Origin: Ammoniphilus sp. YIM 78166
Lineage (GTDB): Bacteria; Bacillota; Bacilli; Aneurinibacillales; RAOX-1
Assembly (NCBI RefSeq): GCF_004522215.1
Contig: NZ_SDLR01000002.1
Span: 372,001 to 436,000, forward strand
DNA: 64,000 nt
Direction of reading: 5' to 3'
The notes below the pieces were generated by a model. That model was not told the DNA's origin, ran no database searches, and worked only from the letters and a program-made list of their open reading frames with translations. The translations under genes were made by a program, and so were the position numbers. This document shows, in pieces, positions 16,232-26,601 of the stretch (positions are counted from its first letter, which is position 1; each line of letters opens with the position of its first letter).

Positions 16232-18043
16232 ATGAATATCGGGGGATTCAAAGATCGAGAAGTCTATGTAAACTTAACGACAGGGAATATAGAATATCGA
16301 CCAATTAATGAGGGTTTAGCACGGAAGTATATCGGAGGAAGAGGTTTAGGCGTAAAGTATGTATTTGACAACGGTCCACAGGTAAAGGCTTTTTCAGAAG
16401 ATAATATCCTATGTTTGATGACAGGTCCCGTCACTGGCTCCCGAGTAGCCATGAGTGGACGTCTTTGCTTTGTGACGAAGTCACCGCTAACAGAGACCGT
16501 AACTGACTCTCATATGGGTGGATGGACAGCAGCGAGGTTAAAATGGGCGGGGATAGATAATGTAATCTTCAGAGGAAAAAGTGATCGTCCCGTCTATTTA
16601 TATATAGAAAACGGACAGGCAAACCTTCGAGATGCAACCGATCTATGGGGTCTTGGAACACGGGAAACCATTCAAAGACTTAAAGAAAGATACGGAGAAA
16701 ATGATTTGAGTGTGGCATGTATCGGCATTGCAGGAGAAAACAAGGTACTCTATGCAGGGTTTATCAATGAGCATGATCGATCTGCGGGGCGTGGGGGAAC
16801 AGGTGCGGTCGCCGGAGACAAAAAGCTAAAAGCGATCGTGATCAGAGCTTCTCAGAAAGGGAATATGCCGACAGCGGCGAACGAGGCGGATTACAAGCCA
16901 GCCGTCCAAGCTGGGCTAAAAGCTATCATGGAAAGTCCAGTAACGGCTCCTCGTAAGGGAGGTCTTTCCGTCTACGGAACAAATGTATTAACGAGTATCA
17001 TGAATGAAGTAGGGGGTATGCCTGCAAAAAACTCTCAGTACTCTCATTTTGAAGGGGCTGAGGGACACAGTGGCGAAACGGTGAATGCCACCCTACTTGT
17101 TTCAGATAATGGCTGTCATGCCTGCCCTGTCACATGTAAGAAGGAAGTTGAAGTTAAAGAGGGAAAGTACAAAACGAGAGTAGAAAGCTTCGAATATGAA
17201 ACTGGATGGGCGCTTGGATCGAACTGCGGGCTTTCTGATGCTCGGGCCATAGCTTATATGCTTAACCAATGCAACGAATATGGCTTCGATACCATTGAGA
17301 TCGGCAACGCCTTATCGGTGACAATGGAAGCTTATCAGCGTGGATTGATAGACGAAGCTGTCCAATGGGGCGATGCAGATAAAATGATTGAGCTGATTGA
17401 TCAAGCAGCCCGACGCGAAGGGGTTCTAGGAAACGCCATTGCCGATGGAGCTGGCAGGGCAGCCCTACTCTATGGTGCTCCAGACATGGCGATGGTGGTA
17501 AAGAATCAGGCCATTCCCGCGTATGATCCTAGGGGAGCGCAAGGGATTGGATTGGGTTATGCCACAAGTAACCGCGGAGCCTGCCATCTTCGAGGGTATA
17601 TTATTGCTTCCGAAATATTAGGGATTCCAGAACCGACAGACAGGCTGAAGGCTGAAGGGAAAGGAACCCTGCTTAAGATTTTCCAAGATCTCCATGCTTT
17701 CTCTGATTCTATGAATATATGCAAGTTTTCTGCTTTTGCGGAGAACGCCGATTTATATGCTGACCAGTACGCGGCAATGACAGGCATCAAAATAACGGCT
17801 GATGATGTATTAAGGATCGGTGAACGGGTGTATAATCTAGAACGCTACTATAATAATTTATCAGGGTTCAACCGCCGTCAGGATGACATGCTGCCTAAGC
17901 GATTCTTAGAAGAACCAGCGAGCGGGAACAGCGAAGGACAAGTGTGTCACCTAGACGTCATGCTAGACGAGTACTATGGAGCTCGCGGATGGAAGGACGG
18001 CGTAGTACCGGAAGAAAAGCTAAGGGAATTAGAGATTATTTAG
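16232..18043 (+). CDS. aor: aldehyde ferredoxin oxidoreductase (tungsten/molybdenum pterin enzyme)
   Basis: Oxidises aldehydes to acids with ferredoxin as electron acceptor (or reduces acids). At 603 residues it matches the family. The N-terminal domain carries KYIGGRGLGVKYVFDN and MTGPVTGSRVAMSGR, and the pterin-binding segments HDRSAGRGGTGAV and YDPRGAQGIGLGYATSNRGA are present. The [4Fe-4S] ligands are visible as CHACPVTC (C295, C298, C302) with the distant fourth Cys at NICKF (C497). Such enzymes are common in anaerobes and rarer in aerobic spore-formers. Cofactor genes for molybdopterin are not in the window. A terminator follows, closing the adh-small gene-aor unit. Confidence 0.93.
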   Translation: MNIGGFKDREVYVNLTTGNIEYRPINEGLARKYIGGRGLGVKYVFDNGPQVKAFSEDNILCLMTGPVTGSRVAMSGRLCFVTKSPLTETVTDSHMGGWTAARLKWAGIDNVIFRGKSDRPVYLYIENGQANLRDATDLWGLGTRETIQRLKERYGENDLSVACIGIAGENKVLYAGFINEHDRSAGRGGTGAVAGDKKLKAIVIRASQKGNMPTAANEADYKPAVQAGLKAIMESPVTAPRKGGLSVYGTNVLTSIMNEVGGMPAKNSQYSHFEGAEGHSGETVNATLLVSDNGCHACPVTCKKEVEVKEGKYKTRVESFEYETGWALGSNCGLSDARAIAYMLNQCNEYGFDTIEIGNALSVTMEAYQRGLIDEAVQWGDADKMIELIDQAARREGVLGNAIADGAGRAALLYGAPDMAMVVKNQAIPAYDPRGAQGIGLGYATSNRGACHLRGYIIASEILGIPEPTDRLKAEGKGTLLKIFQDLHAFSDSMNICKFSAFAENADLYADQYAAMTGIKITADDVLRIGERVYNLERYYNNLSGFNRRQDDMLPKRFLEEPASGNSEGQVCHLDVMLDEYYGARGWKDGVVPEEKLRELEII

Positions 18044-18052
18044 CAAAAGTGA

Positions 18053-18085
18053 GACTGTCCAAGGCAAGAAACGGACAGTCTTTTT
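18053..18085 (+). terminator. Rho-independent terminator of the aor operon
   Basis: Perfect 8-bp stem GACTGTCC / GGACAGTC, 12-base loop, TTTTT. Confidence 0.85.
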
Positions 18086-18176
18086 ATTTGCTTGAAAGTA
18101 TGCTATATTATCTTTTTAGCAAATATGGAAATCATATAGAATAACTTTGTTTTATTTTTGAAAGGGGTAGCGACAT

Positions 18177-18953
18177 ATGCTGCATCAGTTCTCGAGAACA
18201 GAACTTGCAATAGGTTCGGAAGGATTAGAAGCTTTGCGTGGAAGTACGGTAGCTGTGCTAGGGGTAGGGGGAGTGGGGTCCTTTACAGTCGAAGCGTTGG
18301 CACGAACAGCGGTAGGGAGATTAATCCTGTTGGATAAAGATGTAGTTGACATCACCAATGTGAATCGTCAGATCCATGCTTTAATTGACACGGTTGGTCA
18401 GGAAAAAACAGAATTAATGAAAGAAAGAGTGGCAAGGATTAATCCTGATTGTGACGTTCGTGTGCTAAATATGTTCTATAACGAAGAAACCTTCGAACGC
18501 CTTTTCTCTGAAGTTGAAAAAATTGACTATGTCGTGGATGCAATGGATACGGTCTCCAGCAAAATTCACCTCGTTAAAGAATGCCGTAAGCGCAATATTC
18601 CTATTATCTGCAGTATGGGTGCAGCGAATAAAACCGATCCTACCCGCTTTCAAGTAGCAGATTTGTTTAAAACCTCCTACGATCCCATCGCTAAGGTCAT
18701 GCGCCGTGAATTGCGCAAAGATAGGATTACCAAGGGAGTAAAGGTTGTATATTCTACAGAAATCCCTGTAAAGCAGAAGGGAGAAGTATTGGATAAGGTG
18801 GTGCAGAATCCAAATTCACCCATCCGCAAGGCAAAACAACCCCCGTCCAGTAATGCCTTCGTTCCTTCTGTAGCGGGCTTAATTATGGCCAGTGTGGTCA
18901 TAAACGACTTGCTAGCGAAAGCCAATGTCAAGATAGAACGCGTAAGCGAGTAG
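18177..18953 (+). CDS. tcdA: tRNA threonylcarbamoyladenosine dehydratase (TcdA/YrvM)
   Basis: E1-like ThiF/MoeB fold enzyme that uses ATP to cyclise t6A37 of tRNA to ct6A. In 258 residues: the Rossmann motif VAVLGVGGVGSFTVEALART, then LLDKDVVDITNVNRQIHA (adenylate-binding signature), the DAMDTVSSKIHLV segment, and KSxxP-like NAFVPSVAGLIMAS near the C-terminus. The position after aspS matches yrvM of B. subtilis, apart from the adh-aor insertion. The AAAGGGG site is about 10 bases before the ATG. Confidence 0.92.
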   Translation: MLHQFSRTELAIGSEGLEALRGSTVAVLGVGGVGSFTVEALARTAVGRLILLDKDVVDITNVNRQIHALIDTVGQEKTELMKERVARINPDCDVRVLNMFYNEETFERLFSEVEKIDYVVDAMDTVSSKIHLVKECRKRNIPIICSMGAANKTDPTRFQVADLFKTSYDPIAKVMRRELRKDRITKGVKVVYSTEIPVKQKGEVLDKVVQNPNSPIRKAKQPPSSNAFVPSVAGLIMASVVINDLLAKANVKIERVSE

Positions 18954-18963
18954 TCTTTTCGCC

Positions 18964-18992
18964 TTTACACAGAAGCTATAGTTGAATATAAT
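18964..18992 (+). promoter_or_regulatory. rarA: sigma-A promoter of rarA
   Basis: TTTACA, exactly 17 bases, perfect TATAAT. The implied start of transcription near 19000 excludes the longest possible rarA reading (TTG at 18982). Confidence 0.75.
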
Positions 18993-19026
18993 GACAGAAA
19001 AATTGCTTTCTTTCATGAGGGATACT

Positions 19027-20370
19027 ATGGATCTTTTTTCATTTGGGTTTGAAGAAACATCATCAGCTAAACCGTCCTCATCGCGTCAGCCATTAGCGGC
19101 TAGAATGAGGCCAAGAAATTTAGATGAGTTTATTGGTCAAGAGCATATTGTGGGCAAAGGGAAGCTATTGCGAAGAGCGATTGAAGCAGATCAAATATCT
19201 TCCCTTATTTTTTATGGACCTCCGGGTACGGGTAAAACCACCTTGGCTAAGGTGATATCAGGAGTAACCAAAGCGCATTTTACGGAAATTAATGCGGTAA
19301 CTGCCGGGGTAGCTGATATTCGTAAAGTTGTAGACGAAGCGAAAGAACGATACACCGTCTATCGCAAAAGAACTACGTTGTTCGTAGATGAGATCCACCG
19401 TTTTAATAAATCTCAGCAGGATGCTCTTCTTCCTTACGTTGAGGAGGGGACGATTATCTTGATTGGAGCTACAACGGAGAATCCCTTCTTCGAGGTGAAT
19501 TCCGCTCTGCTTTCTCGCTCTCAGGTTTTTTCCTTATCTCCTCTAAATGAGGAGCATATGGCGGTAATCCTCAAGCGTGCATTAATGGATCCGGAAGTTG
19601 GATATGGGGAGCTAACCGTTCAGATCACCCCCGAAGCAGAGGAGCATCTGGTTCATTATTCTGAAGGAGATGCTCGCCGGATGTTAAATGCACTAGAGCT
19701 GGCTGTTACGACAACCATTCCCAACGAGCGAAATATCATTTCTATTGATTTGGAAACGGCCGTAGAATCTATTCAGCGGAGAGCGGTACGATATGATAAA
19801 ACGGGTGATCGACATTATGATACGATTTCAGCTTTTATCAAATCGATTCGCGGCTCTGATCCTGACGGTGCGCTTTACTGGCTAGCCCAGATGTTGGATG
19901 CGGGAGAGGATCCGCTCTTTCTTGCCCGCAGAGTCGTGATCTCCGCATCAGAAGATGTGGGTAATGCGGATCCTATGGCGCTCCAACTAGCTGTATCTGC
20001 TTTTCAAGCGGTACAATTTCTAGGTATGCCTGAAGGACGGATTCCACTAGCGCAGGCTGTCACCTATTGTGCTTCCGTACCTAAGAGCAACGCCGCATAC
20101 AAAGGAATTAACCAAGCCTTGGACTGGGTCAAGACCAAGGGGCATGGGCCCGTTCCGCCTCATCTCCGTGACGCTTCCTATAAAGGAGCAAGCCAATTAG
20201 GTCATGGGGCAGGCTATCTCTATCCTCATAACTATCCAGGAGCCTATATTCCTCAGCAATATTTGCCAGATGGTGTACAGGAAAGATTTTATCTACCCAC
20301 TGATTATGGAGAAGAGAAACGATTAAAGGAATATATCCAAGGTAACCGAAAAGATAGAGAGAAGGTATAA
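19027..20370 (+). CDS. rarA: replication-associated recombination protein RarA (MgsA/YrvN)
   Basis: AAA+ ATPase of the clamp-loader clade acting at stalled replication forks. Visible: LAARMRPRNLDEFIGQEHIV, Walker A GPPGTGKTTLA, Walker B FVDEIHRFNKSQQD, sensor GATTENPFFEVNSALLSRS, and the C-terminal tetramerisation region (RGSDPDGALYWLAQML, GEDPLFLARR). About 447 residues from the chosen ATG, which has GAGGGA 5 bases upstream; an in-frame ATG 12 bases earlier is possible. The order tcdA-rarA matches yrvM-yrvN of B. subtilis. Confidence 0.95.
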   Translation: MDLFSFGFEETSSAKPSSSRQPLAARMRPRNLDEFIGQEHIVGKGKLLRRAIEADQISSLIFYGPPGTGKTTLAKVISGVTKAHFTEINAVTAGVADIRKVVDEAKERYTVYRKRTTLFVDEIHRFNKSQQDALLPYVEEGTIILIGATTENPFFEVNSALLSRSQVFSLSPLNEEHMAVILKRALMDPEVGYGELTVQITPEAEEHLVHYSEGDARRMLNALELAVTTTIPNERNIISIDLETAVESIQRRAVRYDKTGDRHYDTISAFIKSIRGSDPDGALYWLAQMLDAGEDPLFLARRVVISASEDVGNADPMALQLAVSAFQAVQFLGMPEGRIPLAQAVTYCASVPKSNAAYKGINQALDWVKTKGHGPVPPHLRDASYKGASQLGHGAGYLYPHNYPGAYIPQQYLPDGVQERFYLPTDYGEEKRLKEYIQGNRKDREKV

Positions 20371-20372
20371 AC

Positions 20373-21068
20373 TTGAATACCAAATTCAAGCACGTACTCT
20401 CAAGCTTTGTGTTCATGAGCGGATTGTTTATCATGGCTCTCGGCTTTGTGTTTATGATTCAAGCCAAGATTGGAGTAGCTCCATGGGATGTTCTTCATCT
20501 TGGCCTTGTTTCCACCGTAGGATGGACGGTTGGGATCTGGTCCCAACTGCTGGGGTTGATTCTGCTGGTCATAACGATCGTTTTGACAAGAAGGATGATG
20601 GGGATCGGTGCTTTTTTAAATATGTTTTTCCTAGGCTTTTTTATAGATCTTATCATGTCCTGGGGCTGGATTCATGAAGCCTCTTCCCTTGTCGAATCAG
20701 GTTTATGGTTTGTGATGGGACTCGTGATTAGCTGTTTTGGAACGGGGATGTACATTGCCCCAGGCTGGGGAGCAGGACCAAGAGACGGTTTTATGCTGGC
20801 TCTAGCGGAAAGAACCCAGTGGCCATTTCGACGGGTACGTACAATCATGGAAATGGCAGTTCTAGTATTGGGATGGGTACTTGGGGGTCCCGTATTTATC
20901 GGTACCGTTATTTTTTGTCTGACCGTTGGCCCCATCTGTCAATATTTTATTGGATTATGGAAGAGAATATTAGACAAGGCAATAGGGAGAGATGCAGATT
21001 ATGAAAATATCAACCAAAGGACGTTACGGATTAACCATCATGATGGAACTAGCCGTGCGGTTCGGTGA
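20373..21068 (+). CDS. YczE/YitT-type integral membrane protein
   Basis: A 231-residue protein with five or six membrane helices and the family segments MIQAKIGVAPWDVLHLGL and GWGAGPRDGFMLALAERT. B. subtilis YczE is needed for surfactin production by an unknown mechanism; the function here is unknown. The likely start is a TTG 3 bases after the rarA stop, with AGAAGG upstream. Its 3' end overlaps the cymR coding region by 68 bases in another frame, so the last 22 residues are encoded by doubly coding DNA. Confidence 0.85.
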   Translation: MNTKFKHVLSSFVFMSGLFIMALGFVFMIQAKIGVAPWDVLHLGLVSTVGWTVGIWSQLLGLILLVITIVLTRRMMGIGAFLNMFFLGFFIDLIMSWGWIHEASSLVESGLWFVMGLVISCFGTGMYIAPGWGAGPRDGFMLALAERTQWPFRRVRTIMEMAVLVLGWVLGGPVFIGTVIFCLTVGPICQYFIGLWKRILDKAIGRDADYENINQRTLRINHHDGTSRAVR

Positions 21069-21420
21069 GGGCCCAATTTCTCTTAAGAGCATTGCACAGC
21101 GCCACGATCTCTCCGAACACTACTTAGAGCAGCTGGTTGCTCCGCTAAGAAATGCGGAATTAGTAAAAAGCGTACGCGGGGCGTATGGCGGATATATTTT
21201 GACGAAGAAACCCGAGGAAATCACGGCAGGGGATATTATACGGGTCCTCGAAGGTCCGATCAGTCCGGTTGAGTTCGAGGAAGAAGAAGACCCGGCAAAG
21301 CGTAATCTTTGGCTTCAAATTCGTGACGCGATCTCCCAAGTACTAGATTCGACTACCTTGCATGACCTGATTACGTATCAAGATGATGGGCAGAGAAGCT
21401 CGTATATGTTTTATATTTAG
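21001..21420 (+). CDS. cymR: Rrf2-family cysteine metabolism repressor CymR
   Basis: A 139-residue Rrf2 transcription factor: MKISTKGRYGLTIMMELA at the N-terminus, winged helix (LKSIAQRHDLSEHYLEQLVA, LVKSVRGAYGGY), then a dimerisation helix. It lacks the three-cysteine cluster of IscR, and together with its position before a cysteine desulfurase this points to CymR, which represses cysteine/methionine genes in complex with CysK in B. subtilis. The ATG at 21001 matches the family start and has AGGGAGA upstream. Confidence 0.9.
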   Translation: MKISTKGRYGLTIMMELAVRFGEGPISLKSIAQRHDLSEHYLEQLVAPLRNAELVKSVRGAYGGYILTKKPEEITAGDIIRVLEGPISPVEFEEEEDPAKRNLWLQIRDAISQVLDSTTLHDLITYQDDGQRSSYMFYI

Positions 21421-21432
21421 GGGTTGGTTAGA

Positions 21433-22569
21433 GTGGAATCCGTTTATTTGGATCATGCTGCAGCGACACCTGTTCATCCCGAAGTGGTGGATCGAATGAT
21501 TCCTTATTTCCAGGAATACTACGGAAATCCTTCGAGTGTCCATCAATTCGGCAGAAAAGTGAAGGCTGCATTAGATCAGGCGAGGCTGACCATCGCTTCT
21601 AGCCTGCATGCGGAGCCAGGGCAAATCATATTTACCAGCGGAGGAACTGAAGCGGACAATATGGCTCTATTAGGGATTGCCTTGGCCAATCAACAGAAGG
21701 GGAATCATATTATTACATCACTTATTGAACATCATGCAGTCTTGCATACCTGCCATCAGCTGGAGAAGATGGGCTTTGAAGTTACCTACCTTCCTGTTGA
21801 TGACCGTGGGCAAGTGAGACCGGAAGATGTTCGGTCGGCATTGAGGGATACGACCATCCTCGTTAGCATCATGTATGGTAATAACGAAGTAGGTTCCCTG
21901 CAGCCGATTGCAGAAATTGTGGAGATTGCACATGTTGCAGGCGTGTATGTTCATACGGATGCCGTTCAGGCTTATGGTGTGATTCCTCTTGATGTTCAAG
22001 CTCTGCCCGTTGATTTGCTGTCCATCTCAGCGCATAAGATCAATGGGCCTAAGGGAATTGGTGCTCTTTATATGTCCAAACGAGTGAAGCTCTCCCCTGT
22101 GATGTTTGGAGGAGCTCAGGAGAAAAAGCGCCGAGCGGGGACAGAGAATGTTCCAGGGATTGTTGGTTTTGCGAAAGCAGCAGAAATGGCATCTGAATCC
22201 TTAGATGAACGCAAGGAGAAATATTTGCATTTCAGGGAAACGATGATTGATATTTGGAAACAGGAAGGCATTCACTTTACGATCAATGGACACCCGACGG
22301 ATTTTCTTCCGCATATCTTGAATGTCAGCTTCCCTGGAGTGGAAACGGAAGTACTACTAATGAATTTAGACATGGCAGGTATATCCTGTTCTAGCGGGTC
22401 AGCTTGCGCTTCAGGATCATTAGAGGTTTCTCATGTACTGAAGGCGATGGGAATTGCTGAGGAGTGTTTGCGTTCCGCTATACGCTTCAGCTTCGGACTA
22501 GGAAACTCAGAAGAGCAGGTTCGATCCGCAGCACATAAGGTGAGTGAAATCGTCAAACGATTAATATAA
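21433..22569 (+). CDS. iscS: cysteine desulfurase (IscS/YrvO type)
   Basis: PLP enzyme that takes sulfur from cysteine and passes it to MnmA for tRNA thiolation. Markers: VYLDHAAATPVHPEV, GNPSSVHQFGRK, TSGGTEADNMALLG, the PLP lysine in SISAHKINGPKGIGALY, and the persulfide cysteine in SCSSGSACASGS near residue 320. About 378 residues from the GTG with AGGGG upstream; a TTG 9 bases earlier is the alternative. It is adjacent to mnmA, its sulfur acceptor, as in Bacillus. Confidence 0.95.
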   Translation: MESVYLDHAAATPVHPEVVDRMIPYFQEYYGNPSSVHQFGRKVKAALDQARLTIASSLHAEPGQIIFTSGGTEADNMALLGIALANQQKGNHIITSLIEHHAVLHTCHQLEKMGFEVTYLPVDDRGQVRPEDVRSALRDTTILVSIMYGNNEVGSLQPIAEIVEIAHVAGVYVHTDAVQAYGVIPLDVQALPVDLLSISAHKINGPKGIGALYMSKRVKLSPVMFGGAQEKKRRAGTENVPGIVGFAKAAEMASESLDERKEKYLHFRETMIDIWKQEGIHFTINGHPTDFLPHILNVSFPGVETEVLLMNLDMAGISCSSGSACASGSLEVSHVLKAMGIAEECLRSAIRFSFGLGNSEEQVRSAAHKVSEIVKRLI

Positions 22570-22580
22570 TGGGTAGGTAA

Positions 22581-24361
<1,781 letters not shown>

Positions 24362-24366
24362 AACAT

Positions 24367-24412
24367 AGACCCTCTCTCCCTTTCACACACTAAGAAAGCG
24401 GAAGGAGGGTCT
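24367..24412 (+). promoter_or_regulatory. hairpin that ends yrrB and contains the next gene's ribosome binding site
   Basis: AGACCCTC pairs with GAGGGTCT, with an inner CTTTC/GAAAG helix, and a T-rich tail follows. The AAGGAGGG ribosome binding site of the next gene (24402-24409) is inside the 3' arm, so the folded form would both favour termination and hide that site. Confidence 0.5.
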
Positions 24413-24417
24413 TCTTT

Positions 24418-24951
24418 GTGTACAAAGCGAGTGAGGTTATTGGCTTGCCCGTCCTTGACCTGCAGGCCGGTCATGAACGGGGGGTTGTTCGCGACGTTTT
24501 GTTCGACGAGGACTGGACATTCCAAGGCCTATTGGTCGAAATCAAAGCAATGTTTCGCAGAGGTCGCTTTATTCCTTCCGATTCCATTCAGGCTATTGGA
24601 GACGATTATGTAACCATTGCCGACGAAGGAGCAATGGGTCCTCTAGAGGGCATTGACCATCTGGTTGGAGTCAAGTCTGGATCCTTCCATATGCTGGGCA
24701 AACCGCTCATCACAACCAATGGTCATCGCCTTGGTCAGATAGAGGATGTTTATTTTCGGACGGAATTTGGCTCCATTGTAGGCTATGAGGTTTCCGATGG
24801 CCTTTTGGCCGACCTAATGGAAGGCAGAAAAGCAGTTAAGCACCTTGAACGGGCAACCATTGGAGAGGACGCAGTGATTCTTCCTCTCGCAAGTTTTTCT
24901 GAATCGGAAAGCTTCACATTAGCGGAAGGAGAGGATGAAGATGAGAAATAA
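24418..24951 (+). CDS. PRC-barrel domain protein (YrrD-like)
   Basis: A 177-residue soluble protein with two PRC-barrel repeats: VIGLPVLDLQAGHERGVVRD (residues about 5-75) and LGKPLITTNGHRLGQIEDVY (about 95-165). PRC barrels occur in ribosome maturation factors and in photosystem and stress proteins. The role of this Firmicutes family is not known. The start is a GTG; an acidic tail (AEGEDEDEK) ends the protein. It overlaps the next small gene. Confidence 0.85.
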   Translation: MYKASEVIGLPVLDLQAGHERGVVRDVLFDEDWTFQGLLVEIKAMFRRGRFIPSDSIQAIGDDYVTIADEGAMGPLEGIDHLVGVKSGSFHMLGKPLITTNGHRLGQIEDVYFRTEFGSIVGYEVSDGLLADLMEGRKAVKHLERATIGEDAVILPLASFSESESFTLAEGEDEDEK

Positions 24952-25138
24952 CGGAATGATGTCGTGGATGGTAGGTATAGGTGCAGTTGCTTTAGCCGTT
25001 GTGGGGTGGATGGTTCCCAAAAGAAGAAAATCACCAATGCAAAAAGCCATGAAATGGACCAGAAATAATGTCAATTGGCTAGGAGCCGTGGTGGTTCCTG
25101 TATCACGCATGGTTATGAGAAAAATGAAAGTTCGATAA
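24941..25138 (+). CDS. small membrane protein, YrzQ/DUF3918-like
   Basis: A 65-residue protein with one N-terminal hydrophobic helix (MVGIGAVALAVVGWMVP) followed by a strongly basic stretch (KRRKSPMQKAMKW) and a basic C-terminus. Start chosen at the second ATG, with AAGGAGAGG 7 bases upstream. It overlaps the yrrD-like stop by 11 bases. Position next to yrrD and yrrI fits B. subtilis yrzQ. Function unknown. Confidence 0.75.
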   Translation: MRNNGMMSWMVGIGAVALAVVGWMVPKRRKSPMQKAMKWTRNNVNWLGAVVVPVSRMVMRKMKVR

Positions 25139-25148
25139 ATACACCAAA

Positions 25149-25180
25149 GGCCATCTTGCGGTTTCGAGATGGCCCTTTTT
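25149..25180 (+). terminator. Rho-independent terminator
   Basis: Perfect 8-bp stem GGCCATCT / AGATGGCC with a 10-base loop and CTTTTT, closing the cymR-to-yrzQ group. Confidence 0.85.
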
Positions 25181-25234
25181 ATTTAACGGATAGTTAGTCT
25201 AGGGCTGGCAACAATATGAGAAAGGAGGCATCTT

Positions 25235-26293
25235 ATGGAACTGAGAATAAGACTTTTAATCTATCTCGGTATGGCGACTTTGGTGGCAGGACTTGTCTAC
25301 TTGCTTCTCCAGCTGGCTCCTCACTTCGGATGGATGTGGCAAGTGATCAAAGCGGTTATAGCCCCCTTTTTGATATCCGTCATTTTTGCCTATTTACTAA
25401 ATCCCATCGTCAGGCTGCTTCATCAGAGAAATGTTCCTCGGGGTATGGCGGTCGCTATTATATATTTTACATTCATCCTTGTCTTTACGGTGTTCATCTT
25501 AAATGCGATTCCAACTTTTCTTAAACAATCAAGCGATTTAACGGAGCATATCCCTGAACTTGTTCAGACCTATCAGGCCTGGCTGCAGGAATTTAATAAT
25601 CACAAGTATCAGCTGCCTGAATCCATACGTCTAGGAATCGATCAGGCTCTTGAGAACATAGAAGTGAAAACGACGGAGTATTTTGCAAATCTTGTCAATG
25701 GGGCAGGAGGCTTTATTCATAAGTTTATCGGCTTATTTGTTATTCCTTTTCTTGTCTTCTACATGCTAAAGGATATGGAATCCATACAAAAAGGGATTCT
25801 TTTGTTTGTTCCCAGAAGCCAGCGGAAGGAATTTTCCAAGTTGTTCCACGATATTGATCATGCATTAGGCAACTACATAGCAGGTCAATTGTTAGTGTCA
25901 CTCATTGTTGGAGTGTTAGCCTACATTGGCTACTGGATCATTGGAATGCCTTATGCGCTTATTCTCGCTTTAATTATTACCATTACCAATATCATTCCTT
26001 ATATCGGGCCGATCATTGGGGCAGCGCCTTCTATACTCGTTGCGCTTACGATATCGTGGGAAATGTCCGTTGCCGTATTAATCGTAAATTTGATCGTACA
26101 GGTCTTGGAAGGAAACTTGGTTTCTCCGTTCATTATGGGGAGGCGATTGCATATGCATCCGATCCTCATCATATTTGCCCTGCTCTTAGGAGGGGAGCTT
26201 GGAGGCTTAATCGGTTTGATTTTTGCTGTACCCATTTTAGCTACTTTAAGAGTAATCATCCACCACGTGATTATTCATTTGGTCAAACATTGA
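25235..26293 (+). CDS. AI-2E family transporter (YrrI-like)
   Basis: A 352-residue polytopic membrane protein with seven or eight helices. Family segments: AVIAPFLISVIFAYLLNPIV in the first third, FIGLFVIPFLVFYMLKDMES in the middle, then IAGQLLVSLIVGVLAYIGY, NIIPYIGPIIGAAPSILVAL, and VQVLEGNLVSPFIMGRRLHM toward the end. Members export autoinducer-2 or act as Na+(Li+)/H+ antiporters; the substrate here is not known. It precedes the T-box-alaS unit, as yrrI does in B. subtilis, and its stop codon overlaps the -35 box of the alaS promoter. Confidence 0.9.
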   Translation: MELRIRLLIYLGMATLVAGLVYLLLQLAPHFGWMWQVIKAVIAPFLISVIFAYLLNPIVRLLHQRNVPRGMAVAIIYFTFILVFTVFILNAIPTFLKQSSDLTEHIPELVQTYQAWLQEFNNHKYQLPESIRLGIDQALENIEVKTTEYFANLVNGAGGFIHKFIGLFVIPFLVFYMLKDMESIQKGILLFVPRSQRKEFSKLFHDIDHALGNYIAGQLLVSLIVGVLAYIGYWIIGMPYALILALIITITNIIPYIGPIIGAAPSILVALTISWEMSVAVLIVNLIVQVLEGNLVSPFIMGRRLHMHPILIIFALLLGGELGGLIGLIFAVPILATLRVIIHHVIIHLVKH

Positions 26294-26318
26294 CATGGGC
26301 AAGTTGAAAAATTATAAT
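26290..26318 (+). promoter_or_regulatory. alaS: sigma-A promoter of alaS
   Basis: Perfect TTGACA and TATAAT with a 17-base spacer, a full consensus promoter. The -35 box covers the stop codon of the preceding gene. Confidence 0.9.
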
Positions 26319-26369
26319 GTCAAAAGAATAAGATATTGGATTGATGAAGGATCTAAGTAAACTGTATTC

Positions 26370-26577
26370 CCTTTTTTCAGAGAGGATGCTCCTAGGGTGT
26401 GAGGGCGTCTAGAAGGCATGGTTGAACGCTAATCCAGAGAGCAGGAAAACCTGCCGTTCGCCTCGTTACGGCTTGAAGGAGGTCTCTTTTCCATTGGATT
26501 GGGAGAGGCAACCAGGGTGGTACCGCGTGAGACAACTCTCGTCCCTGACTAGGGATGGGGGTTTTTTGTTTTTTCAC
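26370..26577 (+). promoter_or_regulatory. alaS: T-box riboswitch leader of alaS
   Basis: T-box core AGGGTGGTACCGCG at 26514-26527, then terminator stem CTCGTCCCT / AGGGATGGGG followed by six T. At the base of Stem I, GGAT pairs with ATCC, and the triplet just before the closing strand is GCT (26428-26430) followed by A, an alanine specifier consistent with the downstream gene. The leader fills the 308-base gap between yrrI and alaS. The 5' edge is approximate. Confidence 0.92.
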
Positions 26578-26601
26578 AATATGGTTGGAGGATGAAAGGA
26601 T

